Assembly (NCBI GenBank): GCA_037953625.1
Contig: CM075651.1
Coordinates: 130,910,501 to 130,974,500, forward strand
DNA: 64,000 nt
Reading direction: 5' to 3'
Origin: Crotalaria pallida
Lineage: Eukaryota > Streptophyta > Magnoliopsida > Fabales > Fabaceae
The notes under the pieces were generated by a model. That model made no database searches. It was not told the origin of the DNA and saw only the letters and a program-made list of their open reading frames with translations. A program made the position numbers and the translations under genes. Each line of letters opens with the position of its first letter. Position 1 is the stretch's first letter. Below are positions 32,690 through 41,956 of this stretch, one piece after another.

Positions 32690-33740
32690 TTTTTTTTTAG
32701 ATGGTTAAAAATGGAACTATATCATGTTTATTTTCTGGTTGATAAAACTATATCATGTTTAATTGGTAAAGAAAAACGAAAACTGATTTTTTTTAGAAAT
32801 ATATCATCAGCCACCGTTACTAGAATAAGATATGACTTTTGAAAAGTGAATTTGTCTTTACATTAAATAAATAAATAAAAATCAGTATCTCTCGTTAAAT
32901 TTCATTTAGCAAGTAGATTATGATCACAATATACTTTATATTAAATTAAGAACATAACAATACATACATATTTTTACTTACTCACTTTAAATTATATTCT
33001 TTTTTTTTTATCATCCTTACTTCAAAATTAGTTTCATTGTTACGTGATACTCTTTTTAGTTTTTATTTATTTATAAGTATAAATTATAGTACTTAATTGA
33101 AACATAGGATTAAGGTAGGTAGTTAATTTCTTATTTTTAACAATTTTACATTTATACTAATTTTATTTGCATTACTTTTTTTTTTATGAGAAATTGAACT
33201 TATCTAATAAGAACATTCATTTAATAAGGATAGTGCTTGTAAAAAAAAAAGGAAAATTTAGGGAAAACATAATTAAATATCTACTAAAAAATATAAAATG
33301 ATTATTTACATGCAGTAACAAACAATTTTTCTAGGATATGAAATATATATTAAAGGATCAATGTCTGAGAATCATCTCTAATTCCCTTCTTTTCTTCCCT
33401 CTTCTCTTCTTATTATAGTAAGGCATCTAAAAAACCAACAACCTTAAAAAAAAAGATAGATAGCTTAATTTTTTTAATTATGATGTCAAAGATTCAATCC
33501 TTACCATGAATATAAAAAATAAAACTCATTTCATCGATATTTATGCCTCGGAGTGCATATAAAATTTAGAGAAAGTAAAGAAAAATTTATTGGCATACAC
33601 CAAATAGTTGTCATAGTAAAAAAAATTTCATCCTAAATATCTCATTCATTATTGATGTTATGTTAGCATTGGTAAAATAAATCCTTACGTTACTAAATTT
33701 TGAGATATTAAAAAAGGTCTTTCTATCCTATGCATCGGGT
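32690..33740. other. AT-rich intergenic, nothing recognised
   Basis: No gene, no clear repeats; long A/T runs only. Confidence 0.5.
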
Positions 33741-33750
33741 GTATAGGATA

Positions 33751-33848
33751 ATTAAGCTTGAAAAGTAAATTTTTTTTTGGAAAAAGATATACTTAATTAA
33801 TTAAGCTTGAAAAGTAAATTTTTTTTGGAAAAAGATATACTTAATTAA
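33751..33848. repeat. 49-bp tandem duplication
   Basis: Two copies starting ATTAAGCTTGAAAAGTAAAT at 33751 and 33800, nearly identical, ending in GATATACTTAATTA. Confidence 0.9.
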
Positions 33849-33940
33849 TTAAAATATGATTATTTAATTCTTCAATACAAGTTTAATTTTAATGTTTCAT
33901 TAGCCTATGCATGCATAGGTTAGAAAAACCGATTAAAAAA

Positions 33941-34216
33941 TACTCCCTCCGTCTCTAATTATAAGACTCTTCTGAGAGATTTCACGTCCATTAAGAAAGT
34001 TGATTAATTTAGTTATTTGTATTGGAAATGTGAACTTTTGATGTGTATTTTCAAAATTACCCCTATTAATATTATTGGAATCTAAAAGGTGTTAAATAAA
34101 TAGAGGTGTTTGTGAAAAAATGTAATTAATGATCATTGAAAATTGGTATGAGGCCTTATAAATAGTGACAAAATAAAAGTGTTAAAATGATCTTATAATT
34201 AGGGACAGAGCAAGTA
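33941..34216. mobile_element. Stowaway-like MITE, family A
   Basis: TACTCCCTCCGTCTCTAATT and the complementary AATTAGGGACAGAGCAAGTA bound it, with TA borders. It lies in reverse orientation relative to the copies at 20184 and 42906. Confidence 0.85.
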
Positions 34217-34239
34217 CTATTTTAAAGGACAATACTTAT

Positions 34240-35263
34240 ATCAAGTTTCATAGGTCCTTGTGGTCTAGTTCTCCAACCCTAGCATGCCATGTGGACAACA
34301 TGTCTTGCTCTCGTTGCACCAGATTGCCATCATTCTCGATTTCTTTTCTTTTACTTTTTTTTTCATCTCCAATATACCATTGTTCTGTTTTATTATTTAG
34401 TTCGTATTCGAAGTCAATATATTCATGATATAAATCTTCTTCTATATCATCAATAATTTGCGCAGAAATTATTTCAAGAGTAATTTCTATTTATAACCAT
34501 TCATCCCTAATTTTATGATTTATTTCTTTTATAGGGGTTAATTTATCAATTCAACTTAATTTTTTTTGGAAGATTACCAATCAACACTAAAATTGTTGTT
34601 TTTATGGTAATCTGTTCTATATATTGATAACTTTTTAGTTCATAAATATTAGTGGTACTTTGGCACTTTCTAAATATCATAATTTTCAAATTTTTCTAAT
34701 TCAACAAATGTTTGGTCTAATGCTTCATCTATTTCTATTTCTGGTTCTTGAGTTTTATCATCTCTTTTAGGGTTTTTCTTCTGTTCTTTCTTATAAGTAA
34801 AATTACTTATTATCTTTATTAACCTTGATTTGGCTTATCCTTTGTGGAATCTCGTTTTTAATAACTTGTTTACTACTTCCATGAAGATAGCCAAACTTTC
34901 TTCTTTAAGTCTTTCTATGTTCTTATTTTCAAGATTCTTTTCATTTATTTGATTATTATATTTTTTTTCATTTTTTCTTTTCTTTTAGTTCTCTTAGATT
35001 CTTCTGAATCCATAGGCAGGTGATTTTATTATTTTATTTATTTCGGAATTAGTCATTATTATGTGAAGTTCTGCATATTTTATTCTTTCTAATACTGATC
35101 CTTTCTGATGTTCTAAAAATGCATAATTTTCTTCTTGTGACTTATCTTCTAATCGAGCTTTCCAATATTTTAAACTTCCTTTTAAATCTTCTATTAGGTC
35201 TAACTGATGTTGTTTATAAATTTGTAGAGTCTTAATCTTTTGTTTATCTTCTCCAAATGTCAT
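34240..35263 (-). pseudogene. Pararetrovirus coat-region N-terminal segment (3' end of the insert)
   Basis: One minus-strand ORF of 89 codons (35263-34994) is Lys/Gln/Glu-rich and likely helical. A further, frame-interrupted segment to about 34243 is acidic. Position immediately after the primer-binding site and before the integration breakpoint suggests the beginning of the coat-protein or preceding ORF; identity is inferred from place and composition. Confidence 0.45.
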
Positions 35264-35483
35264 AATTTATCCTGTAAGTTATGCTTATCTTCATACATTC
35301 TCAGATCTTGTATTTTAGAGATTACTTCCGGTCTAAAACTACTAAATTCTTCCATATTTTTCTTTACTAATTATCTTTCGAATTCTTTTATTCGTCTTAT
35401 TTCTCTCACTGCTATTTGTTGTTGTTGGGCCTGATACATTATGCAATTATTGTTAATCCAAATCTTTATTCCTAGGTCGTTAT

Positions 35484-35497
35484 TAGCTCTGATACCA
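35484..35497 (-). promoter_or_regulatory. tRNA-iMet primer-binding site of the pararetrovirus
   Basis: The minus strand reads TGGTATCAGAGCTA, complementary to the 3' end of plant initiator tRNA-Met, the standard primer for caulimovirid minus-strand DNA synthesis. Confidence 0.8.
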
Positions 35498-35639
35498 ACT
35501 TTCGCTGGGTTCTCTTCGTTTAGCGGAATTACGAATTCTCCTGCGATTCATAGTCTTTTCTGGAATTATTAATACTATTCCTTATTGGTTCTAACGATTG
35601 AGAGTTAGTTATTCCTAAAGTTGTTTTAACTTTCTCCTC

Positions 35640-36375
35640 CATATGACTTTTGTCTATAGCATATATTAATCTGACTTCTGAAAATAACTAGTTAATTCCA
35701 ATATTTTTACATTCTAAAAAAATCTATACTGTGATGTGAATTACTTAGTGCAAAGGATACACTATAAGTTATTTTATCACCTTCTTTCATTAGATCTGCT
35801 ATGTGAAACTTATGTCTTAGTTATGGATCTATCAAGATTTTTAGTATCAAAAGGTATACCGTAATTAGGATAGACATTAAATTTTAATTTTCCATAAAAA
35901 AAGGTTATCATCAATTATTTCTAATATTTTATCTTTTTCATGCTGGATTCATTCATTTGTAATCATAATAGTTATTGGTGAATGAATTCATTCTTTGAAT
36001 GTTCGTTTTATTAGTATCTAGATTGCTCCGGTATGGATATATCCTATTTTTTTTCTTATCTTCATCATTTTTAATTTTTGCTAAGCAATTTTTTATATCA
36101 TTTTTGGTTATCAATTGCACTATACTATTTCCGGTGGTAGAGACTATGTCTAATGTTTGTTCTATCGAGGTTTTTCCTGGATAGATGATATTAGTTCTCC
36201 TATCAAAAGGTAGAGCTAGGGGTTTCTTTTGTCTAATATTTTCTCCTTTTCTTAAATCTATAGTTTCCTTTTGAATTTCATTAAACTTCTTTTTTGAAAA
36301 AATAATTTGTTTTCCAAATAAACCATTTTCTTCATAAATATCTATTCCTTCTATCTTTTGTTCTTCTATTTCCAT
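35640..36375 (-). pseudogene. Pararetrovirus movement protein, broken
   Basis: The first 140 codons (36375-35953) are open. Later pieces in shifted frames include NVYPNYGIPF, LDRSIT and FALSNSHHSIDFF, which fit the conserved core of caulimovirid movement proteins of the 30K superfamily. At least two frame changes and several stops break it. Such proteins form tubules through plasmodesmata. It is assigned from weak motif resemblance and position. Confidence 0.6.
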
Positions 36376-37279
36376 TAGAATACGAGTCCAAGGGTTTTTA
36401 TCTTAACTTTTTGCAATGCTAGTTTAGTTATTACTATTTCTAGAAATTCAGTACATTCCCAAAATATGAAAGGTAGTAAACTCATACCTGGTGTTTCTTT
36501 CAATGGATGTAAATGGGTCCACTTTGCTTCCGCATATAGTCCATGTTGATGAAGAGAAAATTTACAAAAGAGTTATTTATTGATGGGATAAGATTTATAC
36601 ATGGTGATGTATTACAGAGTATTTCAGAGGTTCTAGAGAGACAGAGGTACTAGGAATTATGACACCTAGACCATGAACAATCAACCCTTGTTCAAGAGGA
36701 TTGTGGTACTCGAAGCTCTGAATATCTCAATTTAACTAAGCTTAAAAAATAAACACACTTGAGGTCTCCTTTTATAATTGAAGGAACCTCTTACATTATT
36801 GATACAATAATTAAACTTTTACATGTGTTACGTGGTTGTGGTGTGTGGTCCTTGCCTTTATTAGTGGTCCTTGCATTATTATGACAAGTGGTCTTGCATA
36901 GTGGTCCTTGCATTATTTCTTCCACTAGCTTCTTGTCGTTCCATTTCGCTAATAATTACAAGTGGGTGAAACATCACATCATGCCTTATTCAACAATAAT
37001 GGACATCTCATCTTCTTCTGAGGGGGTGCTGACACACATATCACATACGTGTGTGGAACAGTCTTTCAAATAGTGACATATTTCTTGCTGTATTGCCTTT
37101 TCAAATTTTAATTTATCAAAGTTGAAGATGGATATGAAATTTCTTAGATGCAATTTGTCTTCTTCTCGGGTTTCTTTAGAAAGGCTAGTTATGGGGGTTT
37201 CACAATCAGATGTTCTATAGCTAATTCGAGTTTTGTTTTCTTTGAGCTGTATTTTGACTTGGAGGATGATATATTTGAG
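36376..37279 (-). promoter_or_regulatory. Pararetrovirus intergenic region with TATA box and polyadenylation signal
   Basis: On the minus strand a TATAAAAGG box lies at 36777-36769 and AATAAATAA at 36581-36573, roughly 190 nt downstream. This is the spacing expected for a pregenomic-RNA promoter followed by the poly(A) signal inside the terminal redundancy. No long ORF is present. Activity cannot be judged from sequence. Confidence 0.55.
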
Positions 37280-38060
37280 TTACTGGATAATGGATTTTTG
37301 GATATCAATTTCTTGGTTGAATTGTTCAGGTAGATCCATGGCTGGGTAGGCATGATTGTTAACACCAATATGTCCTTGATGAATAACAGTGTGTTGATTG
37401 ATATAATCAGGGTAACATCTATTAAGTCTAATAAACATTGTTCCTTGATTTTTCATTACAATTCTTTTGAAATTACGGCAGGCTGTTCTTAACCTTGGAG
37501 GTAAAAGGTCAATTTCTTTAAGGTTTTCTGTGTAAATGGTATGGATGGGCCCAAAATGATAAAATCGAGCTACTAGTAATTCACTACATCCTGGGAGTGT
37601 TATGGCTTTTAAAACTAAATCTGGGTGATAGGTAGTATAGAAGAAATTTTCTGAATAATCTCCTTTGAAAGAAAACAATTCGTCCATAGCTTTGGTAAAT
37701 TGTTCTTCGGTGTTTTCGAATTGTTGGTTAAGGTCAGTTCTCCTAAAAATGGGCAATTCTTTGATATTTTCGAGTTTGGGAATGGTTCCTAAACTGGTCA
37801 TCTTTCTTGATTTGTCAATATGATATTTCCTAATAATTTCTTTACAGAGGACTTTTGCACCATTGGGTACCAATTTGCTATTAATTTCTTAGTATTCTTT
37901 CAAAGCCTTTTCAGCTTCAATTTTGCTATGCAATTTTCTGTGAATTGCTCCCTTTGTTCCAATTATGAATGGACTGATTTTTTTCCAAGAGTCATATATT
38001 CCTGCTTGATTTGTATTGAATAGGACATAATAGTCTGTCTGTTTTTCTTCCAATTCTTCT
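37280..38060 (-). pseudogene. Pararetrovirus viroplasmin/translation transactivator-like ORF, broken
   Basis: An upstream piece near 38040-37900 contains the motif YYVLFNTNQAGIYDSW, typical of the viroplasmin (P6/RNase H1 N-terminal) domain. After an in-frame stop the 197-codon ORF 37873-37280 follows, with LLVARFYHFGPIHTIY and LPPRLRTACRNFKRI. Location directly after RNase H fits the ORF VI position of caulimoviruses. TAV proteins allow reinitiation of translation on polycistronic viral RNA and form inclusion bodies. Confidence 0.65.
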
Positions 38061-38203
38061 GTGCAGTTGATGGGTTATGTCACTGCTTTTCCCTTTATCT
38101 TGGTCTTTTCCATTTTCAACTTGAGTTTTATTGTTCTTTGTTTTTTCACTAGTTGTTATTTCTTGGCTGATAATTCTTCAAGTTCTGCTTGGATGATTTT
38201 CAA

Positions 38204-38695
38204 TTATGCTTCTAGTCGCTCCATTCTCGAGTTAGGATATCTGCAAGAAGATTCTTTTTTTTGAGAATATGCTTTGCTTCGTAGGTGAACCTGGAAAGCT
38301 TTTGCTGCCAGCGAATAAGTCCCTTGTTTATAACTTCCTTTATGATTGAGTTTTAAGAATTGAGTAACATATGTCGAATCTGTATGTACCTCAAATTCTT
38401 GATGTAATAAGTATATTTGGTTTTTATTCAACGTTTTAATGAGAGTGAGTAACTCTTTCTTATGAGTAGTATAATTTTGTTCGGTCTAAGTAAAAGCACC
38501 ATTTGTCCATTGAACTATCTTTAGTCGTTTTATACCAGTTGGTTGTGCTAAAAGCACTCCCGCCCAGTGAGTATTAGAGGCATCTGTCTCCACCGTAATC
38601 TTATCCTCAGGGGCAGGTTGATATAATGAAGGCAAATTTGTTGTAGAGAGTCGTTTTAAGTCATTAAAGACTGTAGTATCTTCTTTATCCCAAGA
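38204..38695 (-). pseudogene. Pararetrovirus RNase H domain, broken
   Basis: The motif VHTDSTYVTQFL carries a catalytic Asp of RNase H. A frame change occurs soon after it (near 38330) and stops precede it (near 38490 and 38695). It continues from the reverse transcriptase segment. Confidence 0.7.
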
Positions 38696-39208
38696 CTATT
38701 CAACATCTTTTTTCAATTTTTGTTGAAGTTTTGCAGATTTTAAAGAATTATTTCGTAAAAATCCAAGACTTTGTATATATGTAACTGCTCCAAGGAATCT
38801 TTGAAGATCATTCTTATTCTTTGGAATGGTAAACTGTTGGATTTTTTCTAAAGGATGTTTTTGTAATTTGATTTGTCCTTTTTGGATATATAATCCAAGA
38901 AATTCAATCTCTTGTTGAGCAATTTTCGCTTTCTTTTTAGAGATTATAATCCCTTGGTTTATACATTCTTTTAGGATAACCTTTACTTCTTCCAAATGTT
39001 CCTTGATCTTTCCTTCAGTAAATATTAGAATGTCATCTACATAAACCATGCAGAAGTTCTGATATTTCCTGAAGGTTTCATCCATAAATCTCTGAAAAAT
39101 ATTTGGTGACTGCTTTAGTCCCATGGGCATGACATTCCATTCATATTGACCCATAGAAGTACTAAAACTTGTAAGAGGTTTGAATTCTTCATCTAACCTT
39201 ATTTGCAT
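38696..39208 (-). pseudogene. Pararetrovirus reverse transcriptase, core segment
   Basis: 170 open codons contain YEWNVMPMGLKQSPNIFQRF, the active-site VYVDDILIF and the thumb/connection region EFLGLYIQKGQIKL. The N-terminal fingers lie upstream between 39208 and about 39760 in broken frames. The YVDD box is intact in this segment, but the ORF as a whole is not. Confidence 0.85.
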
Positions 39209-39782
39209 AAAGTCTGATTTACAGTCAAAGCTACTAAACCAGTCTTTCCTACTTACTGCTTGAATAAGTAAATCTTTCTTAGGTAAAAAGTATTCATCCC
39301 CTATAGTGAATTTATTAAGTTCCTTAAATTTATTACCATCCTCCTTTTTTGTCTTCTTATTTCAGAGTGTTTTTCTACATAGAAAGCTGGGCTGCTATGT
39401 GGGCTTGTACTGTGTCTTATAAGGCCTTTTTCTAACATATGCTCAATACCTTTTTTAAATTCTTCTCTATCTTTTAGAGTGTATATCTTGGGCTTAGTCC
39501 TTACCTCTTTATTTTTATCTTTTAATTCTAAATGGACCGTCTATACCCTTTTGCTGTTAATTTTTGGGTTTAGCGGGTTTTCAAACGAACATTGGTCTAC
39601 CAATTCTTCTATTTCTTTGGGTATAGGGATTTCCTTACTAATTTCTAGGACTTTGTCAGCGATTTTTCTGATGACATTTTCGACAATTTTTCTAATTTTT
39701 TCGTTATCTCACCACGTTGGGCTGCGCGGTTACTGTGATAGATGGGTGTGGTGATTGGTTCTTCAACCTGTTTATACTTTAG

Positions 39783-40124
39783 TTAGTATTTACAATGCAA
39801 TGTAATAGAATGTAATTGCTGAATAAATGGTTGATATAGTCGAAGAAAGTTATTACCAAGTAAGACAATTACCTTTGTATCATATTGATAGATGCTTGGT
39901 ATAGTAAAATATGCATGTTCTACTCTTATATCTTGGAAACTTGACACATAATAAATTTTATGTGAACTATTATCAGCAATTGTTATTGTAATAGGTTTCT
40001 TCATCTTAGTCCATTTTTCTATTACATGTCGTTGTGCTAAACATATAGATGATCCAGTGTCTATGAATGCTCTGTAATGTTGTGATCCTATTCGAATGTT
40101 AATGTAAGTGTTATTCGGATTCAT
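39783..40124 (-). pseudogene. Pararetrovirus aspartic protease domain
   Basis: 113 open codons contain AFIDTGSSICLA (catalytic Asp-Thr-Gly) and a VLLGNNFLRLY segment typical of the C-terminal part of caulimovirid proteases. It is separated from the flanking domains by stop codons. Confidence 0.8.
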
Positions 40125-40232
40125 CTTCTGTAGTATCTGAGCCTACCTTAGTTAGTAGTGGTATAATAGCTATATAAGCTGTAGTCACTTTCTGTGTCGG
40201 ATTCATCCGGTTCTAATTCATATTCCTCTGCC

Positions 40233-40664
40233 TCAATATTCATTAGCATAATGTCCTTCCTTGTGACATATCCAACATGTACATTTCTTCTTATCATCTG
40301 GACAATAGTTTTGTTTGTTATTCCGTCTTCCTTTCTTCCGAAAGTATCCTTTTCCTTTCATTCTTTTATTAGTTTTTCTAAACTCATATCTTTTAAACCA
40401 TTTTTTCTTATATCTTTTCTTTTTATGAGTTTTTTCGGGTTGACATCCCCATTGTGTCGCTAAATCTAAGCTAGGCAGGTCACAACAAATTCTATTAGTT
40501 TTTCTAGATTGGTTTTGTGCTTTCTTTTGTAAGCATAAGGTCTTTATACTTTTCATTATAAAACTATGTTTTCCTCCTAATGTGTCTTCTCTATATGGTT
40601 CTTTATTTTGCCATTTTTCTCTTATTATTTCTCCTAATTCTCCGGGTAGTTTTAGGAGATACAA
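40233..40664 (-). pseudogene. Pararetrovirus coat protein C-terminus with altered zinc knuckle
   Basis: This basic segment, rich in Lys/Arg, ends in CWICHKEGHYANEY. The CCHC knuckle (C-x2-C-x4-H-x4-C) has Tyr in place of the last Cys, and a stop codon follows at once. The basic arm and knuckle package viral nucleic acid in intact relatives. Confidence 0.75.
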
Positions 40665-41560
40665 TTCTTGATAATTTTCTCTTTCTTTACTATTAAGCTT
40701 TTAATAGTATTTTTCGTATTCACAATGAAATTGTGGATAATAACAAAAATCACATAGAGTGATGTTATTCAAATTTACTTTAGCATTCATTTGTTCTTTT
40801 TCTGCTAAACTTGCTTCATGGTTTGTTTTATCATATCCTACAAATTTTTCATAAATCTTTGTAGCTATATCCCTTAAAGCCTCTGACGATGTTCCCATAA
40901 GGGTTATCCTAATTTTCCAATAACTGGCTCCTTTACTTTCAAACCAATTGTAAACTATTCCTTTCATATAGATTCTTACCAAATTGTATATCTCATTGAT
41001 GTCATTGGTAATTTCTTTATTAGTTGCTGTGATAAAATACATTTCATTGATCCATTGTTCAATAAGTTCTGGTCTATTGTCTAAACAGTCTAACTCTAAG
41101 ACTTTCTTATTGGTCATTTGTCCTATCATAGGTTCAAATAATTCTCTATACTTAGTATTCTGACCTTTCTTATTTTTATTGTACCTTTTTTTCTTATATA
41201 TTCATCATTATTCCAATTATCTTCTCCATAATGTTTCAATAAGATTCATAATTAATCTGAATTTGTAAAATCTGAATCATTCATTATCCTTACTTCTTCA
41301 TATCTTCATTGTCTCCTAATTTCTTTAAAATGATGTCTTAATGATCTTTCTTGTAACAACAAATTTTTTAGTTGTACTTTTACTCGTTCTTGTCTTATAG
41401 TATCCATATATTTCTCAGCTATTATTTCTTTTATATTATCTAGTAATTCTAATCTATGTATTAATCTTATTTTTCAATCTTGTAGAATTCTATCAAAACT
41501 TTCATCTCTTTGAAAATTATTATTTTTTTCATTCAGTATTGGCAGTGTTAAGGTGTTGCG
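40665..41560 (-). pseudogene. Pararetrovirus coat protein core
   Basis: The 142-codon ORF 41129-40701 has IEQWINEMYFITATNKEI, IYMKGIVYNWFESKG and a C-x2-C/H-rich end, resembling the capsid core of caulimovirids. A Lys/Arg/Glu-rich helical segment in broken frames extends upstream to about 41540. The boundary with flanking host DNA is near 41560. Confidence 0.65.
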
Positions 41561-41956
41561 AACGTTAGAATTGCATTGTTGGCATGTCATACTACATTAT
41601 TGATGTGTCACCCATCTATTAGAGAACAGGACTACCTGTATATATAGAACCGGAGGTAAGTTCTGTCTTATTTTAAAAAAGAAGGGCCGACATGTCACAT
41701 ACAATTACTCATTCTGCTAGCATTCACACACGCAAACCAAATCAAACGCCAAAGTGATGAGCATATACTCTTCTGATCCTGTTCTTTTTTGGCTGTGACC
41801 TTCCATTTCTGTCTATAAATTCATGCACCTCCGTAACCATTAACCATTCTTAATTAATAGTGGCACCCCTTCAAAACCTTATATACGACACTCCCCTATA
41901 CAATAATCAATCAACTCATCACTTGATTGAGGACAAAGAAAAGAAAGGCAAAAAAG

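Larger units (their letters stand above)
34240..41560 (-). mobile_element. Endogenous pararetrovirus (Caulimoviridae), decayed and circularly permuted
   Basis: Reading the minus strand from 41560 to 34240, the order is coat protein, zinc knuckle, aspartic protease, reverse transcriptase, RNase H, viroplasmin/TAV-like ORF, intergenic region with TATA box and polyadenylation signal, movement protein, a tRNA-Met primer-binding site, and then another coat-region segment. There is no integrase and there are no LTRs, which excludes a gypsy element. Total length is about 7.3 kb, close to one full caulimovirid genome. Integration opened the circle inside the coat-protein region. Stops and frameshifts occur in most ORFs, so it is an inactive fossil. 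The genus is not assigned; separate movement-protein and TAV ORFs point away from badnaviruses. Confidence 0.88.

Noticed and set aside
34240..41560. Gypsy retrotransposon
   Set aside because: No LTRs, no integrase; movement-protein-like and viroplasmin-like segments are present instead.
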